From: Sporosarcina sp.
GTDB taxonomy: Bacteria > Bacillota > Bacilli > Bacillales_A > Planococcaceae
NCBI RefSeq assembly: GCF_029257255.1
Contig: NZ_JARICI010000073.1
Coordinates: 1-57,241, forward strand
Length of the DNA stretch: 57,241 bases
Direction of reading: 5' to 3'
How positions within the stretch are numbered: position 1 is the first letter of the stretch; each line of letters starts with the position of its first letter. The position numbers and the translations under genes are program-made. The notes under the pieces are model-generated. The model was not told the origin of the DNA, did not search any database, and saw only the letters and a list, made by a program, of their open reading frames with translations. This document shows positions 46,030-54,961 of this stretch, piece after piece.

Positions 46030-46860
46030 CGGCGATGTTTTCAATCGGTAAATCGGCTTTTGGGCGCGCGACTCCCCCTTTCACAACGTCCAGAACAAAA
46101 ATTTCACAAGACCACAACAGTTCAGCGCAAGTTATACAGCTTGTTCTTGTTGACCGTAGGTATCGGCAAGAATCGAGGTCTACAATCAGCGTTTTCGCCT
46201 GACGTGCGCGATGAAACCGATCGAGCAGTGTTTGATTCGCCGCCAGAAGCTACAATGCGCATTGTCAGACAATCGGTTTCCATCTCTTAGTCGCGTTCGA
46301 CGGCTTGACCAGCGATTTCCTTAAAGCGAAACTGCGTCCCTGCAATGTCTACACGTCGAATGGCGTTGTGGATTTTATCCGACAGACGAAATACAAGATA
46401 TCTCGAAGACCGACACCTACGTAGAAGATTCGATTTATCAAGCGGCTTCCTGGTCGAAACCTAGACCGATCGTCATTCAATCGACAAGTCCGCCGGCGAG
46501 CTGTTCTTTTGCCATGCCTTTTTCGTGACGAGCCTCGGAGAGTGCTTTTCTCCGCAAGCGATTGTGTATTCGTATCAGCAGCGTGGCACGATGGAAAACT
46601 TCATCAAGAAAGCCAAGGAGGGGTTCGGGTTCGGGTTCGGGTTCGATCAGATGAAAAGCCATGATTTCACGGTCAATGCCGCCCGCATGATGATCAGCTT
46701 GCTGGCCTACAATTTGACCAACTAGCTGCGCACACTCAGCTTTCCGGCTGCGTCGAAAGGGATTCAGATCGGAACGATCCGTACCCGATTAGTAAAAGTA
46801 GCAAGTAAAATAGAGCAGCTAAACCGTTCGACACCTTCTCTAATTCTGTCAGCTAAAAAG
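46030..46860 (+). pseudogene. IS1380-type transposase remnant
   Basis: Broken DDE transposase. FHLLVAFDGLTSDFLKAKL is read near 46278, and YQAASWSKPRPIVIQ near 46438. After a frameshift, AGELFFCHAFFVTSLGECFS and YSYQQRGTMENFIKKA follow, then LLAYNLTN and a TAG where Trp is expected, continuing as LRTLSFPAASKGIQIGTIR. At least two frameshifts, one nonsense codon and an expanded GGGTTC hexamer (46622-46645) show it is dead. Its GC content is higher than that of the island beside it. No gene is seen in 45960-46030 or 46870-47069. Confidence 0.8.
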
Positions 46861-47069
46861 TGGTGAGAATTCGTAGATTTTCAGCTGATCATAAATAATT
46901 CTGGACTTAGTAAGAATATAGTTGGTAGTGTTAAGCATCTGATAACAGAAGAGATCATTATATTCAATTTTTAAAAAACAAAAAAGGTTATTGTAAATTC
47001 TTATTCAAAGTACTAAGATTAAGAACGCAAGGACGCCACTATTCAAAGTAAAAGGTTAGGTGAGGTAAT

Positions 47070-47804
47070 TTGGAGCAGGAATTGACCTTGATAGGACACT
47101 TGAATGAATTAAGAAAAAGGATAATTATTGTTTTGGTTGCATTTATCCTTTCAATAACAGCAGGTTTTTTGGGGTCACCATTAATCCTTGAATTCATCAA
47201 GAATCAACCTTCCGCTCAAATGATCAATTGGAATGTCTTTGGATTCACTGATGGTTTTTTGATTTATTTTAAATGTGCAGTGCTGATAGCCATTTTATTC
47301 ACATTGCCAGTTTTACTTTACCAACTTTGGGCTTTCGTAAAGCCAGGGCTTACAGCTAAAGAAGCGAAGGGGTCAATAATTTATGTTCCCATTTCGTTTT
47401 TACTATTTATTGTAGGTGTTTCTTTTAGTTATTTCGTTGTTTTTCCAATGGTTATACACTTTATGTCTAGCATAAATCAAAGCATTGGGGCGATAGAGAC
47501 ATACGGTATTTCACAATACTTTACTTTTATGTTTAATATCATTCTCCCCATTAGTATTATTTTTGAGATGCCAGTTGTTATTGTATTTTTAACCAAGATA
47601 GGGATTTTGAATCCCTTTGCACTAAAAAAGATGAGAAAGATTTCTTATTTCGTCTTAGTGATTGTAGGTGTTTCAATAACACCACCTGATTTCATATCAG
47701 ATGTACTGATTATTATTCCTTTACTTCTTTTGTTTGAATTGAGTATAGTTTGTTCTCATTGGACTTACAAAAAGAGAATGAGAGATAGTAAGGATTTAAA
47801 CTAA
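47070..47804 (+). CDS. tatC: Sec-independent translocase TatC
   Basis: A 244-residue, six-span membrane protein that recognises twin-arginine signals. LIGHLNELRKRIIIVLVAF at the start, the conserved FxxxE region (SIIFEMPVVIVFLTKIGIL, near 170) and ITPPDFISDVLII (near 209) are typical. The start is TTG at 47070 with GGTGAGG upstream. It leads a cluster with a Tat-dependent dehydrogenase pair and tatA. Codons are AT-rich compared with the cys genes to the left. Confidence 0.94.
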   Translation: MEQELTLIGHLNELRKRIIIVLVAFILSITAGFLGSPLILEFIKNQPSAQMINWNVFGFTDGFLIYFKCAVLIAILFTLPVLLYQLWAFVKPGLTAKEAKGSIIYVPISFLLFIVGVSFSYFVVFPMVIHFMSSINQSIGAIETYGISQYFTFMFNIILPISIIFEMPVVIVFLTKIGILNPFALKKMRKISYFVLVIVGVSITPPDFISDVLIIIPLLLLFELSIVCSHWTYKKRMRDSKDLN

Positions 47805-47822
47805 TATTTAGGGGGTAACAAG

Positions 47823-48566
47823 ATGTCGGAGCAAGACAAGAATCAGAGCAAAACATTTTCCAGACGCAACTTTCTTAAAAATGCAGGGTTGACGCTAGGT
47901 GGACTGGCTGTTGGTAGCGGGGTTGGAAGTGCGCTGACAGGCGGAAAAGTAAAAGAAGTGGAAGTAGAAAAAATCGTCGAAAATAAGGCCAATAAAGCGC
48001 TAATGTATTTCACTCCTGAACAGTTCCGGGTCATCGATGCAGCGAGCGAAAGAATTTTCCCGAAAGATGACAATGGTCCTGGTGCACATGAATTAGATGT
48101 TGTATACTTCATTGATCACCAATTAGCAGGCTCTTGGGGAACAGGGGCAAAAGAATATAGAATCGGTCCTTTTTATAAAGGTGAACCAACACAAGGCGAT
48201 CAAAATCAATTAAACAGACAGCAAACGTTCGAAAACGGGATTAAAGGATTACAAGAACACAGTAATTCTATTTACCAAAAGAATTTCGAAAAACTAACAG
48301 AAGAAGAACAAGACGCAATTCTAACGGACTTTTCAGAGGACAAAGTACCGTTAAAAGGAGTATCATCACTTTATTTCTTCAATCTACTTCGCTCCGCTAC
48401 ACTTGAAGGGGCTTATTCCGATCCATTATATGGAGGGAATGCGGGTATGGAAGGCTGGAAAATGAAGAACTTCCCAGGACACCAAATGAGCATGGTAGAA
48501 TCGATTAAGAGTGATAAATTCATCAAAATTGAGCCAATGAGCTTAAATTCTCAACACAACCACTAA
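47823..48566 (+). CDS. gluconate 2-dehydrogenase subunit 3 family protein, Tat-exported
   Basis: A 247-residue small subunit. A twin-arginine signal (FSRRNFLKNAGL, residues 12-23) followed by a Gly-rich hydrophobic stretch targets it to TatC. The body has FTPEQFRVIDAASERIFPKD (near 62), GPGAHELDVVYFIDHQLAG and LEGAYSDPLYGGNAGMEGW, all typical of the family. It escorts the GMC partner across the membrane. It starts 18 bases after tatC and is followed by the partner gene. No cytochrome c subunit is present here. Confidence 0.9.
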   Translation: MSEQDKNQSKTFSRRNFLKNAGLTLGGLAVGSGVGSALTGGKVKEVEVEKIVENKANKALMYFTPEQFRVIDAASERIFPKDDNGPGAHELDVVYFIDHQLAGSWGTGAKEYRIGPFYKGEPTQGDQNQLNRQQTFENGIKGLQEHSNSIYQKNFEKLTEEEQDAILTDFSEDKVPLKGVSSLYFFNLLRSATLEGAYSDPLYGGNAGMEGWKMKNFPGHQMSMVESIKSDKFIKIEPMSLNSQHNH

Positions 48567-48592
48567 GAAATAAGTTTATATAAAAACTTAAT

Positions 48593-48621
48593 AGAGTAAA
48601 CACATTAAAAATGTTTACTCT
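48593..48621 (+). other. intercistronic hairpin before the GMC gene
   Basis: Stem AGAGTAAA/TTTACTCT (48593-48600 with 48614-48621), extended by internal CAT/ATG, ends 20 bases before the GMC ATG. It lacks a T run. It may slow decay or tune expression of the large subunit against the small one. Confidence 0.5.
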
Positions 48622-48640
48622 ATTTAGGAGTGAATGGAAA

Positions 48641-50356
48641 ATGGCAAAAACAATGAAAAAGACAGATGTAGTATTGATTGGAGTAGGCTGGTCGGGCGGT
48701 ATTTTAGCAGCTGAACTAACAAAACAAGGGTACAATGTTGTTGGACTGGAAAAAGGAAAAGAGAGAAAAACAGCAGATTACTTCATGGGACACGATGAGT
48801 TACGCCAAGTATCTCGTTTTGAAATGGCGCATAATTTGTCGAAGGAAACTATCACATTTAGAAACAATGAAAAAATGAGAGCATTGCCAATGCGCCAATA
48901 TGGTTCTTTTGTCTTAGGTGATGGACTCGGTGGGTCAGGAAACCTTTGGAACGGACAAACTTTCCGCTTTTTGCCATATGATTTCCAAATTAAAACGCTG
49001 ACTGAAAAGCGTTATGGGAAAGATAAGATTCCTAAGGGAATGACATTGCAAGACTGGGGTATTACTTACGACGAAATAGAGCCTTATTACGATAAATTTG
49101 AGCAGATGGCTGGTATTTCCGGCGAAGAGAATCCATTAGCCGGAAAACGTTCTAATCCATATCCAACAAAGCCTATGTTAGCTCCACAATCCGTTGAAAT
49201 ATTCAAAGAAGCAGCGAAGAAATTAGGCTATCATCCATATATGATTCCATCAGCCAACTTATCAGAAAACTATACAAATCCCGATGGTGTTTCACGAGCA
49301 GCCTGTCAATATTGTGGTTTTTGTGAGAAGTTTGGCTGTGAGTATGGTGCAAAAGCAGACCCTGTCGTGACAGTCATTCCAACGGCAAAAGAGACTGGAA
49401 AATTTGAAGTGCGAACACATTCAAATGTCGTTGAAATTTTACATGAAGGAAATAAAGCAACAGGTGTGCGTTATATCGACACACAAACTGGGGAAGAATT
49501 CATCCAGCCAGCAGAAGTAGTAGCGGTAACAAGTTTTGTGTTAAACAATACTCGTTTGCTCTTAACTTCCAAAATGGGGAAACCATACGATCCAAAAACA
49601 GGCCGCGGTGTTATTGGTAAAAACTATGCATACCAAACTTTTGGAGCTGCAGCATTAGGTTTCTTCGATGAGAAGCAATTTAATTTATATGCAGGTGCAG
49701 GTGCACTCGGAGCTTCCATAGATGACTATAACGGTGATAATTTCGATCATACGAATTTGAATTTTCTACATGGCGGCAGTATGTCAATCCTTCAACTTGG
49801 TAACCGTCCAATCGAAAGCAATCCAACATTGCCAGGTACTAAAACTTGGGGTAAAGAATTTAAAGAAGGATCACTTAAATACACAAATCGTATGATTTCT
49901 ATTGGTTCACAAGGTGCTTCAATGCCATATCAACACCATTATTTAGACTTGGATCCGACTTATAAAGATCAGTATGGAACACCTCTTCTAAGAATGACAT
50001 TTGATTTTGAAGAGCAAGATCGTGAATTAGTTAAATACATGGGACCAATAGCAGAAGGAATCATGAAAGAAATGGGAGCAAGCAAAGTAATTGCTTACAA
50101 CCAAATAGGTTCATACGACATTTCCCGGTACCAATCTACCCACAACACTGGTGGAGTGATTATGGGTAAAGATCCAGAAACAAGTGCATTGAATAGTTAC
50201 TTGCAAATGTGGGATTTTGAAAATGTGTTTGTCCCAGGGGCAAGTGCTTTCCCTCATAACTCCGGCTACAACCCGACAACAACAGTGGGCGCGTTATCTT
50301 ATCGTGCAGCAGAAGGAATCGATAAGTATCTTAAAAACGGCGGTTCTTTAGTATAA
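48641..50356 (+). CDS. GMC-family FAD dehydrogenase (gluconate 2-dehydrogenase-like large subunit)
   Basis: A 571-residue flavoprotein. The FAD-binding motif is VLIGVGWSGGILAAELTKQG (near 12) and the catalytic C-terminal region is PGASAFPHNSGYNPTTTVGAL (near 535). Four clustered cysteines CQYCGFCEKFGC (near 217) resemble the site of the iron-sulfur cluster in bacterial FAD-glucose dehydrogenases. It has no signal of its own, so it would ride with the Tat-signalled subunit 3. The substrate, a sugar acid or polyol, is unknown. ATG at 48641 with GGAG 10 bases before. Confidence 0.88.
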   Translation: MAKTMKKTDVVLIGVGWSGGILAAELTKQGYNVVGLEKGKERKTADYFMGHDELRQVSRFEMAHNLSKETITFRNNEKMRALPMRQYGSFVLGDGLGGSGNLWNGQTFRFLPYDFQIKTLTEKRYGKDKIPKGMTLQDWGITYDEIEPYYDKFEQMAGISGEENPLAGKRSNPYPTKPMLAPQSVEIFKEAAKKLGYHPYMIPSANLSENYTNPDGVSRAACQYCGFCEKFGCEYGAKADPVVTVIPTAKETGKFEVRTHSNVVEILHEGNKATGVRYIDTQTGEEFIQPAEVVAVTSFVLNNTRLLLTSKMGKPYDPKTGRGVIGKNYAYQTFGAAALGFFDEKQFNLYAGAGALGASIDDYNGDNFDHTNLNFLHGGSMSILQLGNRPIESNPTLPGTKTWGKEFKEGSLKYTNRMISIGSQGASMPYQHHYLDLDPTYKDQYGTPLLRMTFDFEEQDRELVKYMGPIAEGIMKEMGASKVIAYNQIGSYDISRYQSTHNTGGVIMGKDPETSALNSYLQMWDFENVFVPGASAFPHNSGYNPTTTVGALSYRAAEGIDKYLKNGGSLV

Positions 50357-50414
50357 TAATCATAATGGTTGAGGGGCTCGCCTTTTAACTCATTAAAACA
50401 GGAGTGAATGGAAT

Positions 50415-50621
50415 ATGATGAATATCGGCGTACCAGGGTTGGTTTTAATTTTAATTATTGCTTTAGTTATCTTTGGCCCAGCGAAATTGCCTCAATTAGG
50501 GAAGGCGATCGGTGAAACATTAAAAGAGTTCAAGAATTCAACTAAAGACGTTATGGATGAAGTAACTGAAGAGTTCAAATTGGAAGAAAAGAAAGAAGCT
50601 AAAAAAGAAGAACAAAAATAA
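50415..50621 (+). CDS. tatA: Sec-independent translocase protein TatA
   Basis: A 68-residue protein with one membrane helix ([16 protein letters not shown], residues 6-21), the Phe-Gly-Pro hinge [14 protein letters not shown], an amphipathic helix and a Lys/Glu-rich tail. This is the TatA/E pore subunit. GGAGTG precedes two adjacent ATG codons (50415 or 50418). It closes the tatC-dehydrogenase cluster. The next hairpin downstream is the IS3-type tip. Confidence 0.93.
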   Translation: MMNIGVPGLVLILIIALVIFGPAKLPQLGKAIGETLKEFKNSTKDVMDEVTEEFKLEEKKEAKKEEQK

Positions 50622-50636
50622 TAAAAAGCACCCAAT

Positions 50637-50690
50637 TGATGTGCACCCCGAAAGTTAGAGTTACTATCTAACTTTTGGGGTGTTTTATTA
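50637..50690 (+). mobile_element. decayed IS3-family end, used as tatA terminator
   Basis: TGATGTGCACCCC tip followed by a 16-bp palindrome (50644-50659 with 50667-50682, one mismatch) and TTTTATTATGGC. It is nearly identical to the tip at 71-125, but what follows does not read as a transposase. The strong stem and short T run can end tatA transcription. Confidence 0.65.
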
Positions 50691-51017
50691 TGGCCTCAAC
50701 GACTAACTGGTCCACTTTTTTAGGAAGCGAAGTTGGTGAACTACGACGTGATTCATGGCTATCATTGCACTGATATTGGTTAGAAAAAAACACTTCACTA
50801 TTTGACTGCATGTTTTCTTCACAAGACTATTTTTAACTTTAGCGGAATCGTATCGGGGGCATCACCCGATCCAACACCTTAGGTTTCAGCTGCTTCATAA
50901 ATTCACATATCGCTAACGAGTTCTTAGTACTACGTCCCGTTCAATCACCTCCCTCTCTATAAGTACCCGCGATTTCAGCGCACTCCTAACTTTACAACGC
51001 ACAGGACAAAACTCTAC
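50691..51017. other. intergenic debris between IS3 end and efeU terminator
   Basis: I see no supported gene. On the minus strand a GGGAGGTGAT ribosome-like site at 50948-50957 precedes a frame of about 32 codons that ends in a stop, but it has no proper start codon at a suitable distance. The stretch follows an IS end, and it looks like scarred insertion DNA. Confidence 0.4.
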
Positions 51018-51057
51018 AAAAAAACTGTTCTGAAAGTAGTTTATACTTTCAGAACAG
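51018..51057 (-). terminator. terminator of the efe operon
   Basis: A perfect 14-bp stem (51025-51038 with 51044-51057) with a small loop, followed on the minus strand by seven T. Reading GGCTGTTCTGAAAG, it resembles the yfhP terminator hairpin. Confidence 0.92.
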
Positions 51058-51068
51058 CCTGTAACGCA

Positions 51069-52808
51069 TCAGTTATATATGCCCATGCGGGACTTTTTGA
51101 TTTTCTTAAGCCACGCTGCAGCCACAATGACAATCAATAGGGCCAGCTGTGCAACAATCGTTTCATTGGTCGGATAGAAACCAATCCAGTCAATAATCGG
51201 AAGTTTTGGCTGAACAGTAGTACTCACAACGTTTGTCAGCTGTAGCGTATGCAGGCTGACTCCGATAATTTTGAAGGCCAGTACATAGATTAGTATTGTA
51301 GCGACCGCGAAAAATCGGTGAATCGGAATACGATGACTTAATTTCGTAAAGATAAACGCTATAACCGCCAGAATGACTACAGCCAATAAAATACCAGCGA
51401 CAAATTCCATCATAGACATTTTTGGAGCGATGCCTGCATAGAAAACCAATGTTTCAGCGCCTTCCCGGAATACCGAAAGAAAACTGACAGAGGCCATGGC
51501 TACGATGCTTCCTTTTGAGATGGCTTGCCCCATTTGTTTAGAAATATAGCGGTTCCAGGCAGCGACCGATGACTTCTGATGCATCCAGATTCCTACACCG
51601 ATCATCAAAGCCGCTGCAATCAAGCCGATATATCCTTCCATCATTTCCCGGTCATTGCCGATTGTGACGGACTGAAGCACCGTAGACATCAAAATAGCTG
51701 CCACAATACTTAATAAGACTCCGGCAATCGCGCCAACATACACCCATTTACGCATCGATTGCTGATTTGCATTCGTCAAAAACGACAGTAATGCGACAAT
51801 GATAAGCAATGCTTCCAGGCCTTCACGCAGTAAAATAAGAGCGGAATCCCAAAAACTAAAACTGTCATTTGACTGAAGCAAAGCCAGCTGCTGCTGAAAC
51901 CCTCTGAGTTCATCATCGGCTTTTCTAACATCGTATCCGCTGTTAGAAAGCTGTCCAATCATCAAAGGCAATTCATTCTCCAGCTTCGTATAAAGAGAAG
52001 CGTTTTTTGTGCGCACTTCCCCTTCAACATTCGGCCAGATCTGAATAAATTCACGCAACGATCCTTTTGCATCTTCCAGCTTCCCATCCTGCAAAGACGC
52101 TGAGCTGTCATCCAATAATCCGATTAACGTTGACAAGGAATAATCCCCGGCAGCCTGTTCTTTCAAAGTACCCGCGACAAATTGATCAATCGTACTCGTT
52201 AAATCGTCGAACTGCGTCTTGAGCTCATCCAGATCTGGCTGTTGTTCTGCCAGTGTAATTCTCATGAATGCCATACTCGTCTCAATCGCACCGTAAGCAG
52301 AAATACTCTGTTCACGAACTGGACGTTCATTGCGGGTCCAGACAGCAATGAATTGCTTATTCGCTTGTTCAATCTCTTCTAATGAACCAGATTCAATAGA
52401 CGCATGTAAATCGTTCAAAGCTGGTTCCATCACCTTACCGAACTCTTCACGCTGCGCCTGTTCATCAACAGGATTTTCTGCTTTTTCCAATGCATGCAGT
52501 GCTTTAGAAAGCTGACTTAATGCTTCACCGCGAGTTTGTGCATCGGCATTCAGTGAGTCTTTAATTGCTTGATCGATATTTTTGGCCAGCTTTTTATCAG
52601 AAGGCTTCTGCTGTTGCCAGCTCACTTCAAACTCTTTAATTGCCGCAATCGCTTCTGTGTCATCGCCTTTTTTCGTATCCATAATGGCATCGCTGATTGA
52701 AATGTACAGCTCACTGTAATTGGTTTCAGCAAATGCCAGACGAGTTGGAAAAAGCAGTAAAAGCAGTAAAAGAGGAATCCATTTATAAAATCGAGAACAG
52801 TGAGTCAC
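51069..52808 (-). CDS. efeU: FTR1-family iron permease EfeU with long extracytoplasmic N-domain
   Basis: A 579-residue iron transporter. A signal peptide (about 1-27, ending LAFA), an extracellular helical domain to about 310 and seven membrane spans follow. The two iron-path motifs are LREGLEALLII (near 327) and FREGAETLVFY (near 448), both REGxE type. The GTG start at 52808 has GGGAGG at 8 bases, and it overlaps efeB by 26 bases. A longer frame would enter efeB further. It should import ferric iron produced by EfeB/EfeO. Confidence 0.92.
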   Translation of the reverse strand: MTHCSRFYKWIPLLLLLLLFPTRLAFAETNYSELYISISDAIMDTKKGDDTEAIAAIKEFEVSWQQQKPSDKKLAKNIDQAIKDSLNADAQTRGEALSQLSKALHALEKAENPVDEQAQREEFGKVMEPALNDLHASIESGSLEEIEQANKQFIAVWTRNERPVREQSISAYGAIETSMAFMRITLAEQQPDLDELKTQFDDLTSTIDQFVAGTLKEQAAGDYSLSTLIGLLDDSSASLQDGKLEDAKGSLREFIQIWPNVEGEVRTKNASLYTKLENELPLMIGQLSNSGYDVRKADDELRGFQQQLALLQSNDSFSFWDSALILLREGLEALLIIVALLSFLTNANQQSMRKWVYVGAIAGVLLSIVAAILMSTVLQSVTIGNDREMMEGYIGLIAAALMIGVGIWMHQKSSVAAWNRYISKQMGQAISKGSIVAMASVSFLSVFREGAETLVFYAGIAPKMSMMEFVAGILLAVVILAVIAFIFTKLSHRIPIHRFFAVATILIYVLAFKIIGVSLHTLQLTNVVSTTVQPKLPIIDWIGFYPTNETIVAQLALLIVIVAAAWLKKIKKSRMGIYN

Positions 52809-54060
52809 CGATAAATCCTCCCTTTTGAATACCCGGGAAGCATGCAAACAGCGCACTGCCGCGATGCGTGATATATTCATTCAATTTATCTTCACGTCCA
52901 AAACTGTTTTGAATCGCGATAAACTGCTGAGGCCGTTTCTGGAATGAAAGAAACAGCAAGCCTGCGTCAAATGTTCCCGTTGCATCCATTACACCTGAAC
53001 TGTAGGAAAAAGAGCGTCGGTAAATCCTCTCTTTTGCCTGCATAGCCAAACGAACATGGGAATTTTCCGCTACGACATACTCTCCGGAGGCGTCTTTTTC
53101 GTCCAAGTTCATTTCTTCCATTTCTTTCTTTTTACCAAGGGGTGCTCCCGTATCACGGTGTCTGCCGAATGTTGCTTCCTGTTCTTGCAATGCCGTCCGG
53201 TCCCACGTTTCCAAATGCATCTGAACTCTACGCACAGCCAAATAACTGCCGTTTGTCATCCAGCTTTTCGATTCGCCCGAACCAATCCAGACGACCTCGT
53301 TCATTTCTGTTTCTTTCGCAGCGTTCGGATTAATAGATCCATCTTTAAATGCGAATAAATTTCGTGGTGTTTCTTTCTTCTTGCCCTTCATCGGAAATGA
53401 GTTAAATCCTGCCTGCGACCATTTCAGACTAACTTTTCCCGAAGCTGCACGGACAAGATTTCTCACTGCGTGAAAGGCTACTTGCGGATCATCTGCGCAT
53501 GCCTGAATACAGATGTCTCCTCCAGTATAGGCAGGGTCCAGCTGATCTTTCGGAAAATGCGGCAGGTCTTGTAATTCAGCAGGGCGTTTTGAAGCAAGCC
53601 CAAGCTGCTGTTTCTCAAATAATGAAGGACCAACTCCGAATGTCAGCGTCAGATTGGAAGCATCCAAGCCCACTGCTTCCCCTGTATCTTTTGCAGGAAT
53701 CAGCATATTCGTAGCCGGATCTCCTACCTGCTCGCCATTCATCATTCGTACGGAAAGCGGTGTCCACATTTTGAACAAATCCATTAGTTCTTTCTGTGAG
53801 TTCACCAGCACATTCAGCGAAGCAAAATACACATAACTCTGCGTTTCAGTTGCAATACCGGATTGATGTTTACCATAGAAGTTAATCTTATGTTTCGCAC
53901 GCGGATTATCTTCTTCCTCCACCATTCCAAATACGTTCAGCATACTGCCTATCCCCGAAGCCCCAATGACTACACCTGCAGCTCCGGCACCTGTATATTT
54001 CAGCATTTGACGACGTGATATTTTCTTCTCGTAGAATTTCTCTTCGGTTTGATCCGTCAT
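52783..54060 (-). CDS. efeB: deferrochelatase/DyP-type peroxidase EfeB, Tat-exported
   Basis: A 425-residue haem peroxidase of the EfeB/YwbN type. The Tat signal is KISRRQMLKYTG (near 14-25) with a Gly/Ala hydrophobic run. DyP features are the Asp-Gly motif in NLFAFKDGSINP, the proximal His in ENSHVRLA and the Arg in RRSFSYSSG. The GxxDG motif has Ala in place of the first Gly. It oxidises ferrous iron or removes iron from haem outside the membrane. ATG at 54060 with GGAG 8 bases before is preferred to 54069. efeO ends 5 bases upstream. Confidence 0.92.
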   Translation of the reverse strand: MTDQTEEKFYEKKISRRQMLKYTGAGAAGVVIGASGIGSMLNVFGMVEEEDNPRAKHKINFYGKHQSGIATETQSYVYFASLNVLVNSQKELMDLFKMWTPLSVRMMNGEQVGDPATNMLIPAKDTGEAVGLDASNLTLTFGVGPSLFEKQQLGLASKRPAELQDLPHFPKDQLDPAYTGGDICIQACADDPQVAFHAVRNLVRAASGKVSLKWSQAGFNSFPMKGKKKETPRNLFAFKDGSINPNAAKETEMNEVVWIGSGESKSWMTNGSYLAVRRVQMHLETWDRTALQEQEATFGRHRDTGAPLGKKKEMEEMNLDEKDASGEYVVAENSHVRLAMQAKERIYRRSFSYSSGVMDATGTFDAGLLFLSFQKRPQQFIAIQNSFGREDKLNEYITHRGSALFACFPGIQKGGFIGDSLFSIL

Positions 54061-54065
54061 TTCAC

Positions 54066-54926
54066 TCACTCCATTACGATGCCCATCATACTTAATGGTT
54101 CACCTAGTTGATTGACCGCTTCGGATAAAGCTTTTGTATCTTCTTTGGTTAATTCTTCATAAGATATATAGCCGCCCTTGCCGTCTTCGTACTTCGCAAG
54201 CAAATCATCAATGGTTGTAAATTTATTATCCAGCTCTTTTACCAGGTCTTGGTCTTTAGAGGCGATTTTCTCTTTAAGAATTTCAAAAATCTTTTCTGCC
54301 CCTTCAATATTGGCTTTAAAGTCATAAAGGTCAGTATGGGAATAAATTTCTTCTTCCCCCGTGATTTTAGAAGTCGAGACTTCATTCAATAAATCAACTG
54401 CGCCGGTAATCATCAAGTCAGGTGAGACTTCGACCGTTTCAACACGCGCTCTCAATTCTTTTGCATCTTTCAACAATTGATCAGCCACTTCTCCGTAGCC
54501 ATCCGTAGTGTTCTCTACCCACAAGCCATACTCGATTTTATGATAGCCGGACCATTCTTCTTCCCCCTGGCCTTCTTCTTGAATATCGGCAAGACGTGCA
54601 TCGATGCGCGGGTCCAGATCACCAAAGCTTTCTGCAATCGGTTCAGACCGCTCAAAATACATTCTGGCGAGCGGATAAATTTCTTTTGCTTCTTCGATAT
54701 TGCCTGCATTTACTGCGTTAACAAATTTCTCTGTATCCAGTACGAAATCATCCATCTGATCCAATGCAAATGCTTTATATGCTTCTGTTTCCGCCGTTAA
54801 ATCAGGACTTTCACTCGGTGTGTCAGAAGGTGCTGGTGCTGTTGATGTTTCATTGGTATCTGTACCGCAAGCAGACAGCAAAATCCCTGTAGTAAGTGCA
54901 AATGCTCCTAGAATTCTATAGTTCAT
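54066..54926 (-). CDS. efeO: EfeO-type M75 lipoprotein
   Basis: A 286-residue lipoprotein: lipobox ILLSACG (Cys near 20), a Ser/Thr/Pro linker, then the M75/imelysin-like helical domain with the metal motif GYHKIEYGLW (His-x-x-Glu, near 141) and a paired C-terminal helix bundle. It hands iron to EfeU. It has no cupredoxin domain, so it is the short EfeM-like form. The ATG at 54926 is the one giving a clean signal peptide. First gene of the operon behind a Fur-boxed promoter. Confidence 0.9.
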   Translation of the reverse strand: MNYRILGAFALTTGILLSACGTDTNETSTAPAPSDTPSESPDLTAETEAYKAFALDQMDDFVLDTEKFVNAVNAGNIEEAKEIYPLARMYFERSEPIAESFGDLDPRIDARLADIQEEGQGEEEWSGYHKIEYGLWVENTTDGYGEVADQLLKDAKELRARVETVEVSPDLMITGAVDLLNEVSTSKITGEEEIYSHTDLYDFKANIEGAEKIFEILKEKIASKDQDLVKELDNKFTTIDDLLAKYEDGKGGYISYEELTKEDTKALSEAVNQLGEPLSMMGIVME

Positions 54927-54961
54927 GATTTTCCCACTCTCTTTATACTTTGTTTTTATCA

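Noticed and set aside
46525..46725. Functional transposase of about 66 residues
   Set aside because: It is the C-terminal piece of an IS1380 transposase with frameshifts before it and a nonsense codon at its end.
50930..50965. Small minus-strand gene behind GGGAGGTGAT
   Set aside because: Every candidate start codon at the right distance runs into a stop within a dozen codons, and the longer frame has no start.
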